NCBI RefSeq assembly: GCF_030247195.1
Contig: NC_080671.1
Location: 197,704,676 to 197,768,675 of the forward strand
Direction of reading: 5' to 3'
Source of the DNA: Topomyia yanbarensis
Taxonomy: Eukaryota; Arthropoda; Insecta; Diptera; Culicidae
DNA length: 64,000 nucleotides
The notes under the pieces were generated by a model, which saw nothing but the letters and a program-made list of their open reading frames with translations, ran no database searches and was not told the DNA's origin. The first letter of the stretch is position 1. Every line of letters starts with the position of its first letter. The position numbers and the translations under genes are program-made. Positions 33,468 to 46,999 of the stretch are shown here, in pieces.

Positions 33468-33923
33468 TTTGTTGCGGGAGCAACACGCTCGACCGCACTG
33501 TTTAACTTAAATCAAAATAAAAAATCAAAAGCAATAAAAAGAAAAAAATCGATAAGAAAAGTAAAAAACGAAACACTTCACCAGTTGGTTCCTGACGAGC
33601 TGGTAGGTGAATTGATCCTTCGTTTGTTTTATTCGTCACCCGCGTGACCTTCACACATTAGAGCTGATATAGCTCGTCTAAACAAAGCCGTCTTTCAGGC
33701 AAGAAAAATGTTTAGTAACGCACTTCACTGCACTACTTTAACTGATATCGCAGGTAACAATTATCACTCGCGGGACTGTTTATTAGTAATGCTTTACTGC
33801 AGCCTCTGCCACAGCAAGCACCTTCGTACCACCGAAAAAACTAAACCACACCGGAGAGAACAAAAAGCACTTGTTTCCCGGTACAAAGTTGGGTTACGAA
33901 TGCAATACCAATTTCACCATTGA

Positions 33924-34421
33924 TTCTTCCTATAATTTAGTGGTGATTACCTAGTATACTGGTAAGTATATGTGAGTAGATAATGAATCCGAAAATAATC
34001 ATTATTTTTAATTGTCATATTAGGCAATTAAGGGCGATTAAATGGCGCGTTCCGTGGGCGAGTTGGGGGCGATTTAAGGGCGGGTTGTGCGGCAAAAAAA
34101 TGACGGCGGCAACTCGCCCAAATGTTACATTTGAAATAGCCTCCTAATTGCCAGCAATTTACTGGCAAATTGTTGAAACTGATTTTTCTCCATTTGAGTA
34201 CATTGCGACTTAGGCCCTAATGAAAGATCTGTATCGTAATGTCTTCTTTGGAGAGTTTTTGACATTTGTCAGTCAGTCCTAACGTTGCCAGATATACCGA
34301 TTTATCGGTATTTATACCGATTTTCTACTCTAGCGATATACCGATTTTCGCTAAACCTAAGACAAGACGTGACAATAAGGGGGGCCGTTTTTGTTCCAAT
34401 TTTATGTCAGAATGTTCCAGC
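33924..34421. other. Intergenic DNA before the tandem duplication
   Basis: No gene seen. 34240-34290 (TTTGGAGAGTTTTTGACATTTGTCAGTC) resembles 52850-52875, a shared repeat fragment. A cluster of 'taccgattt' motifs is at 34298-34350. Confidence 0.45.
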
Positions 34422-35153
34422 TCCTGATTGGTAGATTCTGACGTTTTGCACCGTACGTAATGTTACTGCAGGGATATCGAAATTATGTTTTGCAGTGTTG
34501 CTATATTTATAGGAAAAGATTGTCATTACTTTTGACAAATAAAATTATTATCGTTAAAAAAGTAAAAACGACTAAATTGAACTGAAATTGCGCGGCAAAG
34601 TGAAACAAGTATTTATCATGCATTTACCGTATACGTGGTTGATCAACTTTAACAAAAATAAGACAGAAATCACACTGTAATCTAAAATTATTCAGAAAAT
34701 GGCTTCGTCAAACCTTACTAAACAACCATGACATGGAAAAAACGTATCCTTCATCAATATAGTGAATTAAAGACGCAAAATTTTGTCGGCATAAAATAAA
34801 TTAACAAGACTATATTTTCATTAATAAAAACAGCAACACTGTTCGGAAGATTTCGGCAGGGTGAAAATGTGCGAAAAGAAGAATGCCGAAGGAAAAATAA
34901 GAAGCCGATTGTCACGTCTTGTCTTAGCGCTAAACAGGTAGTGAAGGGGTAAATAAATCCATGAACTGTCAATTCATGACCGTTCGATATCCGACCAACA
35001 GGGCCTATATATTGCTAGATGTTTGTTCTAAACTAGGCGGATGGAGCTAACAGGGTATATTTTCAATTCTTTCGCTATTTTGAATTGATGCATGCTAATC
35101 TTCGGTGAAAAGCACAATATTTTATAAAAGCATCTGACAACTCTGGTCAGTCC

Positions 35154-37465
35154 CTACACGCTCGTAAAAAGTAACTCAAAATTGAGTTTAATCCCACCCA
35201 TTTCCAGATAAAGTGGAACAACCCTTAAATTGAGTAATTCCAGAGTTACTCAAATTTGAGCAAGCCTGCCTGAACCAAAAACTGAGTAATTATTACTCGG
35301 TTTTTGAGTACAATATAATCCACACTAATCCTAAAAGTGCGTCACTATTACTCAGATTTTGAGTTGAAAATTACTCAAATTTTGAGCTCAGTACAACTTT
35401 AACAAAACCAAAAATTGAGTGATTATTACTCAGACTTTGAGTTGAACATTACTCAAATTTTGGGTTCAGTAGAACTTTAACAAAACCAAAAATTGAGCGA
35501 TTATTACTCATATTATGAGCAGAAGCTTACCCAATTTTTGAGTAGACAAAAAAGCCAAAAATTGAGTTGAAATTTCTCAGAGTTTGGGTAGAATGATACT
35601 CAATTTATGAGTGCAATATTTCATTAAAACCCAGTAAAGTTCAGCCAGAAATGAGTCAGAATTCCAGCTGGTTCCAGTTAGTATTCCGGCTCCAGTGATA
35701 CAAACGATTCTAGTTAGAATAGGTTGTGTCACTGGAGCTTGAATACTAACTGGAGCCAGCCGGAATCCGGCTCATTTCCGGCTGAACTTTACTGGGAAAC
35801 ACCCGGATCATGACTTGGAATTCTAAATCATTTCTTTCCGGAGTTCAACTGAAGTGCAACAACCGATTCCTATTTAAACTGGTTCACGATCGATTGTTGC
35901 ATCTGAACTGGAGCTAAACCTATTTTCATCCAGTGAAGAAATTGGCCGTAAAAATTTTGTTTTGGATGTAATACAATCCAGGCTTTCTTTTCTCATGGAA
36001 TATTTTTACAATAATACTTAAAGAAACTTCAGTTTATTAAATTTTATGTTTTTTTTTGTAAGTATAGCGTAAATATTACCTCGTAACTTCATTACCGTTT
36101 CAGTATCCACCACTTCTGAAATGTTCTGCATGCAGGTTGCTCAAATCCACTCTTAAAATTTAAATGTATTTTACCACAAACACTACAATTCTAGCTCCAA
36201 CTATTATAAATATTTGAACAAATTATTTTTAAAAAGCTGATGAACGATAACTAAACGAGCCTGTACCTACTAATGGAAAATGGCGGATGACGCTTGGAAT
36301 TTTTAACTTGGCGAAAAATGGCTTTTCCATTTGGTAACTCCAAAACGGTTTCTTGTGTAATACCCAAAAAGAGAGTCAGAGTTACTCAGAGATATTATAC
36401 CTGTCAACTCAATTTTTGACGTTCACGAACATCATTCAAAACTGAGTTAAAAACTACTCAGAGTCTGAGTAACTTTTTACGAGCGTGAGGATAGGATCCG
36501 CCAGCTGGCTTCTTCTTATATTTTACTAATCCCTGTTGAAAACGACATACCCCCACTCGACCAATGTTGCCAAAATATTTGTTTTGTTTCGGTCGTATAT
36601 TTGTTCTGATTAAAATATTCTATATTATGTACCAATTTCATGGAAAAATCAAAGATTTAGTCTTTATATCCGCATTTAAACGATCATAACGTTTTTTCCA
36701 TCGGAATACAGCAAAACAAAATAATATATATTCGTTGTTGGACATTACGAAAAATATCTTCACGCCTCTTCATTTTTGTAAGTTGCTTTCTGAGTCAAGC
36801 AACCTCTGTCACAAGAATAATTTTCTCTGTTCGGATTTATTTTAAATATTCTAAAACTACTTTTCTGCAAGGTTTAATTTTTATTTTGGAGGAATGTATA
36901 GGTTTTTACATGTGATTGTTTCGGAGAAAACAGCAGTAGAAAATACACTCTCCTATTTACACCGATGATCGATTCAGTTGAAAACTGTAAAATTCAACTG
37001 TATCGATAATACCAAAGGAAGAACAAGACGCGACTTCCGGGATAACTTTCTCCCTGTTTGCTCAGTACTTCCAATTTACTCGGTACTGGAACAAAGACAA
37101 TTTTTACATGATGTTCAAAATATTTTCATACTTACGCTACACAGCCTGTTGATTTCGAAAAGAGGCATTTCCGCATTACTCCGCACACAGAACAGAATCC
37201 ACGATAACCGCGCTACCGGATCTCTCGGGAATTTCAGTTCTGGATAATATGTTTGATTTCGTCTGCCAAATAATGCCTGCACTTCATAATTACAGACGGA
37301 TGTTATAGAAAGAAAGCGGTATCTCGAGAAAACAAAAAAATCAACACGGTTAACAATCGTCGTTTTATGTTTGATATCACAATATGACAACACTTCCAAG
37401 CAGCCCTTTGGTACTTTTAGTTTCCAAGCCGAAGGTTTGCCTATGTCACTTTCGTCCAATCCTAG
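35154..37465. mobile_element. CTAGGATAGG element with a second element inserted in its terminus
   Basis: The outer element is a relative of 3057-4091, flanked by GTCAGTCC at 35146-35153 and 37466-37473. Its first three bases (CTA) are separated from AGGATAGGATCC by a 1,331-bp insertion (35157-36487). Its right end lacks about 50 bp compared with the intact copy, jumping from CGTCCAAT to CCTAG. The open frames near 36978-37247 and 37115-37618 belong to this repeat and are not genes. Confidence 0.85.
35157..36487. mobile_element. 1,331-bp TIR element with ACTCAAATTTTGAGT-rich interior
   Basis: Starts CACGCTCGTAAAAAGTAACTC and ends with the complement GAGTAACTTTTTACGAGCGTG, a perfect inverted repeat of about 21 bp. 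The left third holds many short near-palindromes of the form (A)CTCAAA..TTTGAG(T). A segment near 35640-35800 is itself an inverted pair around 'ccagttagtattc'. No protein is encoded. Inserted into the CTAG terminus of the element around it. Confidence 0.85.
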
Positions 37466-38507
37466 GTCAGTCCAACTGAGTTCTCCTGGCATCCGATGCC
37501 AGGTACACAGATTAATCTGTGTTTCACAGATTTTCAATGCTCTGCACAGATTTCCGCAGTTTTCTGTTAAAATGCACAGTATAGCACAGTTTTCTGTTAT
37601 AATGGACAGATTTCTCAATTTTTGGTCTCACTCAATTTTTGTGTTGAAGAAAACCAAAAAAAAAGTCACCACTTGTTTTGAGACAAATTTGTAGGTTTTC
37701 CTTAACACAATTTAAAATAGGCTGCGCACAGATCCCTGCTAGCGAATCAAATTCATTAGTTGGACAGAGGCTGTGGCCCAACCAGCGATAACTGTACAGA
37801 TAAATCCCAAGGGAAATGTCCAAATTGAAGTGATTTTGCTGTTGATTTCGTTGTACTTGGATATCTGAAGACTTTTTTTCAATAGGTCAAATCTGCAAAA
37901 CAGAGCCTCTCTTTGTTTACTTTCTCTTCCGCGAATTACTCGGTCACCTTTCTGATTTCCCTTCAGCTCTTTGCATAATAACCTAGTAAAAACCTTGGTC
38001 TTTCGAAACATACTGATAAATGTTTAAAAAGTTTTATGGTTTCGCAATAATAAGAGAAAGCGAAAAAAGAGGGCTCTCATTTGCAGATTGGACCGAATGA
38101 AAAAAAGTCTTCATCTCTTCTCTTGATTGGCACATTGTCATGTTTGGCAACAGGGGTGCCAACTTTCCAGATTTTTCTGGATTCTTCCAGATTTTTAAGC
38201 CTCGTCCAGACATACAAATTTATTTATGTTTGATCCAGATTTCAGGGAATTTGTCCAGATTTATCCAGACAGTTTGAAAAATAAGTTTCAAGAATGCACC
38301 CTTGATTCATAAACCACTTTTTTAGAAAGCTGGAAACAGAACATACCAGTTTTTTCGCTGAAAGTCAACAATTTTCTTCCGAATCTTCATCAACTAGAAG
38401 TTTCAACAGTCCAACGTTCTGGAAACTCTGAGATTCAAATTGAATAGCGTCAAATTTCTCTATGTTGAAAATAAAGCATTTGACATTTACAGATTAGCAG
38501 CGCAATC

Positions 38508-41500
38508 CGAGGGGAACGTCACTTCTGAATGATTGTTATATTTGTCTCAATTCTGCACGAATTTTGCTTGGTTCGAATAATTTTGGGTCATTCCAATCAA
38601 TTTCCTATTAATTCGAGTTCATTCCAAGAGCTTTCAAATATTTTTCGACAAATCCGAGCAAATCAATAAAATTTCAGATCATCTTTGCTCGAATTCTAAT
38701 TAATTCACATCATCTGGCACCATTGCACATTTTAATCTCGATTAGTTTTATAGTTCTGGCAACAATGTCTGCATTTGTTTTGATTTGGTCGAGTAGTTCA
38801 TCGTAATTAATCAACCATTCGATAGTCGTAAATTTCAAAAGCTCTCGTTTTCGCTAAATGTTTGTGCCGGCATCAGGAATAGAATGTACAAGATCTATGC
38901 TAGCTGGAATTTACCAAATGTGCTGTGGAACATGTTTTATGATGGTACTCGGACGGGAGCTGTTGTGTCGGATCGTGGAAGGCAATGATTGAAACACCAA
39001 CGAATTTTTCTCTTTTTTCTGCTATGAAGCATGAGTGATATACTATAAATACAAGCATTTCTACAGTTTGAACAAGTGTGAGCCAAACGTTAAGAGGCGG
39101 TACTGGCGTAAATCGTCGAAACATGCATAAAACGTATGCTCGCATCGCTGTTTCATTTACCATCCGTGTATTGCAGAAAACATTGGCATTAATTGGCATA
39201 TGCTATGGAAAGGATTTGTTTCCAGTTGCTCGGCGTTTGATAGAACCTAAACCTTTATTGCTTCTGCTCATCCACATCATACATAGGTTCAGAAATGTGA
39301 TTTCAGTGATTGACGACACATAATAAGTCAAGGAAGGGAAGTAAGGACTAGGGACGCCAAAAACTGCCGGGTAAATCATCTTAAGAAGTAGTTCAGTATT
39401 ATTGAATTGTCAATTGCATTTACAACGTAACCGACCAATTTGCCAAATCTGTCGGCGTCCACGTTCGGTGTCTGGAGCGATAGTTCATTGTCGTAATTGG
39501 TGGAGAAATGAAAAGAAATTTGTTTGATGTGGATAGATCGAATAGAGAATAAAAAACTACACAAAATTTCAACATATGTATTGATTAAATATTTTGTTCG
39601 TCAATGTTTCGTTCCTGTAATTGGTATATAACAAGTGATCTAATGTATTGCGATGTACTTAAACTGTAGAATATGTTGTAGCCATTACTTTCTGGTTTTT
39701 CCAGGTGAGACAGATATTGTTGTGTATCAATAATGAGTTCGCTGCTTTCTTCGTTTAGTTCAAGAGTAATATTTTCAGACAGAATAACCGTAAAGTAGCT
39801 TCCGACAACACCAACGCCTTTCGCTGAACTATCTGAAGGTGGATGTACATATGCTTCGTCTAGTGTGTAGGCTGTTCGTTTTCCGGATAAATATCGAAAT
39901 CCGTATATTTTCACCACATTCACACTTTCATTGCATTTCAACACAATCCATTCTCCGCAGCGCATAGTAGTTAGAACTTTATTTTGCTCGCGTATTGCTA
40001 TTTTATTGCTTACTGGCATTTCTCGGAAACGATACGATCGATCACTTGAGCATCGTTGAGTTCCATTGGTAATCATCCATAAGAACGTACTTTTCTTTAC
40101 GTGTATTACCTTTCCGTTTTTATTTCTAATGGCGAATGTATGTCTTGTTGAGCATTTTGAATCTTTCAGATTCAACTCTTGCCCTGTGTTATGAAGCAGT
40201 TCTTCTGCCTCGCAAATGTTTGCATCTAGTGAATCTATGTGCATCTCAAAATGTTCGTTAGTGTCAATGGAGACAAACTCGAACTGCGCCGGTTTCGTCT
40301 GTGACTGTCGTAATGAAACGGAATCGGAGAAATCGATGTTCGCTTGTTCTATCCCAAGACTGATAAGTGTTTCATATGCACATTCTCTGGCTCTCTTAAT
40401 AGTGGATAAGATTTCCTCTTCTGGTGGCATTTCGAAGATCGTGCGGTTGTTATTTTTTGTAGTCTTGGAAATGAAAAGTCTTCGTTTCTACTATACATGA
40501 TATCTTGCTTTGCTTGTATGCGATTCAGTCTAGATTGAAAACTTTTCATTGTAAAATTAACCACTGTTGACTCTGTTGTTGAAAACGATCGCGCTGCACG
40601 GAAGAAACTTTCGCATGTCTGACTTTGCAGAAGTGATGGTATATAGTTTATGTTTTCATTTCTACAGATGCTGATATATTTTACTAGGCTGTGTGCATTG
40701 AGTTCTAAGCACCAATACGTATTACTGGTAATACAGTGTTGAATAGTATTAAACTTATACAAGCACCATCGTCTCCAGGCCCTTATTATAAACAGTGTGT
40801 ACCTACAAAAATATATTAAATCACATTACAAATTTAACTAATTTCTGTGAATACAATCATTAAAGCTCCATCCCAAAGATTTCAATATTAAAGTGATGAA
40901 AAAATGGTTCATTATTTATAGCAGAATTTCAGGAGGCAGTTCGAGATATATTTTACTTTGTGAAAACCGACAATTACCAGCATTTGAAAACAGCATCCGT
41001 AGGTGATACAGACGAGTCCATAAATGCACACATGAATGATCGCATCATCGTTAAATACAGAACAGTTGCTTGGCTTGCTGCAACGGATTGTTTCATCCAG
41101 TGAAGTACAGCTGGTTTAGTAATTTTTAGAACTGGTTGGAATTTCATCTTGTCGTCTTCATTCAAATCACCCAATGACAATCCATGTTTATCTTTTGACA
41201 CCGTACGAATAAGATCTTCGAGGTGCGTACGAGTAATTTGATGCTTACCTACAAATAGATGCTTTTGTATTTATAGATATAGCGTCTTTAGTTATTACAA
41301 TACATACCAATAATAAGCTGTTTGTCACGCCGCATTAACCTAGTCCTGAACTTGTTGATCGTATGCGTGGGATCTTGCACGCAAATATCATCGGTGTTGC
41401 ATGATGCGACGAAACTTTCTCCATAAGGGTTGTCAGTGATTGTAGGAATACACATATCTTCTTTCATACCAGTGATATAACGTGGATCGCCGTCTGTCGA

Positions 41501-43706
41501 TTTCGCTATAATCCTTATACCAACGTCGATCAACTTATTTTTTATGACACTCCATCTGGTGCGTACTTGAGCACTCGTGAACTTATTATCTGTACAAAAA
41601 TACTGTAAGCAAAAAGGCGCCGCTGTTAATGTTAGTGGCTGTGCCATGGTTACCACAACATTGCGTCCAGTGGGGTATTTTTGGACATCAGAAATTAGTT
41701 TTTTAGGGGTTTTCACTTCAAATAAACCACACTGTGGTATTCCGCTGCAATCTAAAGGAGCTACTAAACCGCAAACTTTATTCTTGGTGGAGTCATACTC
41801 AAGTGCACCGTTTATTTTTGTGGCGTCTTCGCTCAAAACAATAACCATTGGTAGATTGTTTCTTTTCAAGTAAGCTTTAAGCTCCTCAACTCTAATTTTT
41901 CCCTCTTCGATTAATTCAGATCGCTTTTGGAGATCACGTTGCAATGTTCTAATGCTTGGACATGGAGTATTCGCATATAAAAATTTATAGGCTTCCGGTC
42001 CTTGCTGTATGAATTTGTATAGAAATATTTCTCTTTCACACCTGGCGTAACGCATACCGCAACTGCGAGTCAAGTGTTTACGCCGACTTTGTACAGTTTG
42101 CAGTAGAGATATCATGGGAGATGAATGGCCGATTTGTTCTAGCGTATCAACGGAGGCCAATTGTCGACACGCTATGAATTTAAATCTTCAGACAATAGCG
42201 GTTTTGCAACGATAGCATTGTTACTTAGATCTTCCTGCTGCAGGTCAGATTCGTTGAAATCAACAGAAGATACCGATTTTTCAAAGATAGCACTGTCACT
42301 ACGTTCAAAAATTTCTTGACGAGTGGCATTTTCTGTGGTTTCATCCATGAACTCTTCTAAAGTTTCCATTCCGTACTCATCACCATCAAATAAAACGTCA
42401 TCCAACAGCTTATGTTGAAAGGGTTCGATTTCACTTGTACACGGTTTCTTCGCCTGTGGAGTTTTATCTTGCTGGAAATTTGATGTTTTTAATCCTATGA
42501 TCTTGTGCATGTTTCTGAGATGCGATGTGAAGTTTGAAATTGTCCATGTTCCTTTATAATCGGCGCTACATGTTATTAGATGTCGACAAACGGGACATCG
42601 AACCTTGGCTTTTAGTGTTTCCTCTGTTTCTTCGAAAGATACGTCGATACTTTCAAGCTTTGAGCACAGCTGTGTTATTTCACTAGATCCATCATTTCTA
42701 CAATTACAATTAATGACAAATATTGCGTTAGGATTAGATCTAAAAATATCTTGTACCTGCATTCATAATAATCTACGATTCGCGTGATAATGGCCATTGC
42801 ATCCTTCTGACAGCCTCTTCTTACATTTGTTGGTCGCTTATGCTTTTGTTTCCCAAAGTGAGACCAACCCTTCTGTTGAACACAGTTTGCGATTTTTTTT
42901 ATTAATGCCCGTTCTCCCGCCATGAATCTGAATTTACTTTGGTTAGAGCTGTATCGCCCCCAATATTTCTCCAAATGTTGGTGAGTTGCTGGGAGATTCA
43001 TTGTTTCCGACAAAAGGCGAACATCTGTTTCTATATCATCTATTTGCGCATCCGATAAATTTTCAATTGCCGGACTAATGAAACCTGACAACTCTAATGC
43101 ATTCTTTATATGATCCGGGATAGAGCACAGCAACAATTTTTCTATTTTTTCCCAAAATGATTCCTGAAAATGAGTGAGAATAAATATACAGTGAATTGTA
43201 GTTCCCGTTTATTCACCAAACACGTTTGTCAAAGTTTTAAATTACTTCTGACTGGTAACATCAAAGGTAACATCCTAGAAATAACCTTTTATTCCGAGAA
43301 GTCTAATTCAGCCGATTACTCACCATAATTTTGATTTTATGGCTTGGACATTGGAGAAATAGGTTGATTAGTATCGATGCAGGTACATTTTTTCGTCACT
43401 ACAAAATTTACTCGCGTATAACAAAATGGCGATGGTGAAAATTTTATACTTTTTTCTTTTGGTTGACTTTTCCCCAACACTACTCGAATAGTTGACAATT
43501 CAACTGTCAAAGCGTGATGTTCGAGCAATTCATTTTTTCCGTGACACATATTCTACGCCATTTCAGAGCATTATCCATAATTATTGACAATACAAATCCC
43601 ATTACTAACTATTTTAGCTATTCCAGTACCAATCTAAACAAATTAATTCAAAGTAAGTTATAATAGAACCATTTCATCGGCCAATCGTGGAGTGTCGGCC
43701 CCCTCG
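38508..43706 (-). mobile_element. 5,199-bp autonomous-type DNA transposon, copy 2 (with TSD and empty site)
   Basis: Identical in length to copy 1 and with every open frame at a constant offset of 29,825. GCGCAATC is directly duplicated at 38500-38507 and 43707-43714. The sister copy of the tandem duplication has the single GCGCAATC at 48035-48042 with matching flanks on both sides, an exact empty site. This fixes both termini as CGAGGGG...CCCCTCG and the TSD as 8 bp. Confidence 0.95.
39585..43326 (-). CDS. Putative BED-finger DDE-type transposase, copy 2
   Basis: Same inferred exon structure as copy 1, shifted by 29,825: ATG at 43326-43324, then 43163-42757, 42697-42225, 42171-41308, 41248-40978 and 40802-39585. 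The translations of the main open segments (153, 196, 290, 75, 137 and 281 aa) are identical to those of copy 1. The zinc finger, the acidic motifs SEDATKI, STDGDPRY and QTCESFFR, and the same -1 frame break at six A residues near 40455 are all present. An intact promoter or expression cannot be judged from sequence. Because this copy has a perfect TSD and an empty sister site it is the better candidate for the mobile source. Confidence 0.75.
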
Positions 43707-44510
43707 GCGCAATCACCGAATTCTCAGTAAGTCGAGATATATTTGCTAACATACAAACATGTTTCATTAGTAGTTTCATCCTGATTGGTAGATTCTGACG
43801 TTTTGCACCGTACGTAATGTTACTGCAGGGATATCGAAATTATGTTTTGCAGTGTTGCTATATTTATAGGAAAAGATTGTCATTACTTTTGACAAATAAA
43901 ATTATTATCGTTAAAAAAGTAAAAACGACTAAATTGAACTGAAATTGCGCGGCAAAGTGAAACAAGTATTTATCATGCATTTACCGTATACGTGGTTGAT
44001 CAACTTTAACAAAAATAAGACAGAAATCACACTGTAATCTAAAATTATTCAGAAAATGGCTTCGTCAAACCTTACTAAACAACCATGACATGGAAAAAAC
44101 GTATCCTTCATCAATATAGTGAATTAAAGACGCAAAATTTTGTCGGCATAAAATAAATTAACAAGACTATATTTTCATTAATAAAAACAGCAACACTGTT
44201 CGGAAGATTTCGGCAGGGTGAAAATGTGCGAAAAGAAGAATGCCGAAGGAAAAATAAGAAGCCGATTGTCACGTCTTGTCTTAGCGCTAAACAGGTAGTG
44301 AAGGGGTAAATAAATCCATGAACTGTCAATTCATGACCGTTCGATATCCGACCAACAGGGCCTATATATTGCTAGATGTTTGTTCTAAACTAGGCGGATG
44401 GAGCTAACAGGGTATATTTTCAATTCTTTCGCTATTTTGAATTGATGCATGCTAATCTTCGGTGAAAAGCACAATATTTTATAAAAGCATCTGACAACTC
44501 TGGTCAGTCC

Positions 44511-46821
44511 CTACACGCTCGTAAAAAGTAACTCAAAATTGAGTTTAATCCCACCCATTTCCAGATAAAGTGGAACAACCCTTAAATTGAGTAATTCCAG
44601 AGTTACTCAAATTTGAGCAAGCCTGCCTGAACCAAAAACTGAGTAATTATTACTCGGTTTTTGAGTACAATATAATCCACACTAATCCTAAAAGTGCGTC
44701 ACTATTACTCAGATTTTGAGTTGAAAATTACTCAAATTTTGAGCTCAGTACAACTTTAACAAAACCAAAAATTGAGTGATTATTACTCAGACTTTGAGTT
44801 GAACATTACTCAAATTTTGGGTTCAGTAGAACTTTAACAAAACCAAAAATTGAGCGATTATTACTCATATTATGAGCAGAAGCTTACCCAATTTTTGAGT
44901 AGACAAAAAAGCCAAAAATTGAGTTGAAATTTCTCAGAGTTTGGGTAGAATGATACTCAATTTATGAGTGCAATATTTCATTAAAACCCAGTAAAGTTCA
45001 GCCAGAAATGAGTCAGAATTCCAGCTGGTTCCAGTTAGTATTCCGGCTCCAGTGATACAAACGATTCTAGTTAGAATAGGTTGTGTCACTGGAGCTTGAA
45101 TACTAACTGGAGCCAGCCGGAATCCGGCTCATTTCCGGCTGAACTTTACTGGGAAACACCCGGATCATGACTTGGAATTCTAAATCATTTCTTTCCGGAG
45201 TTCAACTGAAGTGCAACAACCGATTCCTATTTAAACTGGTTCACGATCGATTGTTGCATCTGAACTGGAGCTAAACCTATTTTCATCCAGTGAAGAAATT
45301 GGCCGTAAAAATTTTGTTTTGGATGTAATACAATCCAGGCTTTCTTTTCTCATGGAATATTTTTACAATAATACTTAAAGAAACTTCAGTTTATTAAATT
45401 TTATGTTTTTTTTGTAAGTATAGCGTAAATATTACCTCGTAACTTCATTACCGTTTCAGTATCCACCACTTCTGAAATGTTCTGCATGCAGGTTGCTCAA
45501 ATCCACTCTTAAAATTTAAATGTATTTTACCACAAACACTACAATTCTAGCTCCAACTATTATAAATATTTGAACAAATTATTTTTAAAAAGCTGATGAA
45601 CGATAACTAAACGAGCCTGTACCTACTAATGGAAAATGGCGGATGACGCTTGGAATTTTTAACTTGGCGAAAAATGGCTTTTCCATTTGGTAACTCCAAA
45701 ACGGTTTCTTGTGTAATACCCAAAAAGAGAGTCAGAGTTACTCAGAGATATTATACCTGTCAACTCAATTTTTGACGTTCACGAACATCATTCAAAACTG
45801 AGTTAAAAACTACTCAGAGTCTGAGTAACTTTTTACGAGCGTGAGGATAGGATCCGCCAGCTGGCTTCTTCTTATATTTTACTAATCCCTGTTGAAAACG
45901 ACATACCCCCACTCGACCAATGTTGCCAAAATATTTGTTTTGTTTCGGTCGTATATTTGTTCTGATTAAAATATTCTATATTATGTACCAATTTCATGGA
46001 AAAATCAAAGATTTAGTCTTTATATCCGCATTTAAACGATCATAACGTTTTTTCCATCGGAATACAGCAAAACAAAATAATATATATTCGTTGTTGGACA
46101 TTACGAAAAATATCTTCACGCCTCTTCATTTTTGTAAGTTGCTTTCTGAGTCAAGCAACCTCTGTCACAAGAATAATTTTCTCTGTTCGGATTTATTTTA
46201 AATATTCTAAAACTACTTTTCTGCAAGGTTTAATTTTTATTTTGGAGGAATGTATAGGTTTTTACATGTGATTGTTTCGGAGAAAACAGCAGTAGAAAAT
46301 ACACTCTCCTATTTACACCGATGATCGATTCAGTTGAAAACTGTAAAATTCAACTGTATCGATAATACCAAAGGAAGAACAAGACGCGACTTCCGGGATA
46401 ACTTTCTCCCTGTTTGCTCAGTACTTCCAATTTACTCGGTACTGGAACAAAGACAATTTTTACATGATGTTCAAAATATTTTCATACTTACGCTACACAG
46501 CCTGTTGATTTCGAAAAGAGGCATTTCCGCATTACTCCGCACACAGAACAGAATCCACGATAACCGCGCTACCGGATCTCTCGGGAATTTCAGTTCTGGA
46601 TAATATGTTTGATTTCGTCTGCCAAATAATGCCTGCACTTCATAATTACAGACGGATGTTATAGAAAGAAAGCGGTATCTCGAGAAAACAAAAAAATCAA
46701 CACGGTTAACAATCGTCGTTTTATGTTTGATATCACAATATGACAACACTTCCAAGCAGCCCTTTGGTACTTTTAGTTTCCAAGCCGAAGGTTTGCCTAT
46801 GTCACTTTCGTCCAATCCTAG
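44511..46821. mobile_element. Duplicate of the nested CTAGGATAGG element
   Basis: Second copy of 35154-37465 carried by the tandem duplication, including the inner TIR element at 44514-45843 (one T shorter in a T run near 45405). It is a passive duplicate and not an independent insertion. Confidence 0.85.
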
Positions 46822-46828
46822 GTCAGTC

Positions 46829-46999
46829 CAGAGTGTATGTAAGGAGAGTGAAGACAACTGTCATGATTATCCGTCAGTGATATTCCAAACGAACAAACGA
46901 CCTGTCAAAATACATTAATTTGACTCGTTTGGAATGACACTGACAAATAATAATTGTTCCAATTTTGACAGTGTCGTCACTCTCCTTATATGCACTCAG
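46829..46999. mobile_element. 171-bp hAT-type MITE, recent insertion with empty site
   Basis: CAGAGTGTATGTAAGGAG ... TATATGCACTCAG, flanked by GGTCAGTC at 46821-46828 and 47000-47007. The sister copy has one GGTCAGTC at 37465-37472 and no insert. Internally, TTCCAAACG and CGTTTGGAA motifs and the terminal repeats make most of the element self-complementary. It is the unit form of the expanded element at 7494-8198. Confidence 0.95.

Larger units (their letters stand above)
27949..33902 (-). mobile_element. Full-length non-LTR retrotransposon (I-like), copy 2
   Basis: Homology with copy 1 runs from the 3' end to the 5' end with only isolated base changes and one 3-bp deletion in the 3' UTR (near 28245). 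A 12- to 14-bp target duplication, CAATACCAATTT with one or two more bases, is at about 27937-27948 and 33903-33914. Both ORFs are open. High identity and intact TSDs indicate recent insertion. Confidence 0.93.
34422..43772. repeat. Tandem duplication, copy 1 (contains the 5.2-kb transposon)
   Basis: The sequence beginning TCCTGATTGGTAGATTCTG and ending CATGTTTCATTAGTA is repeated at 43779-48100. Removing the 5,199-bp transposon and one 8-bp TSD leaves 4,144 bp. Six unmatched bases (GTTTCA, 43773-43778) separate the two copies. I saw only isolated differences (for example GTCCAAATT here against GTCCCAATT near 47355). It contains no host gene. Confidence 0.93.
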
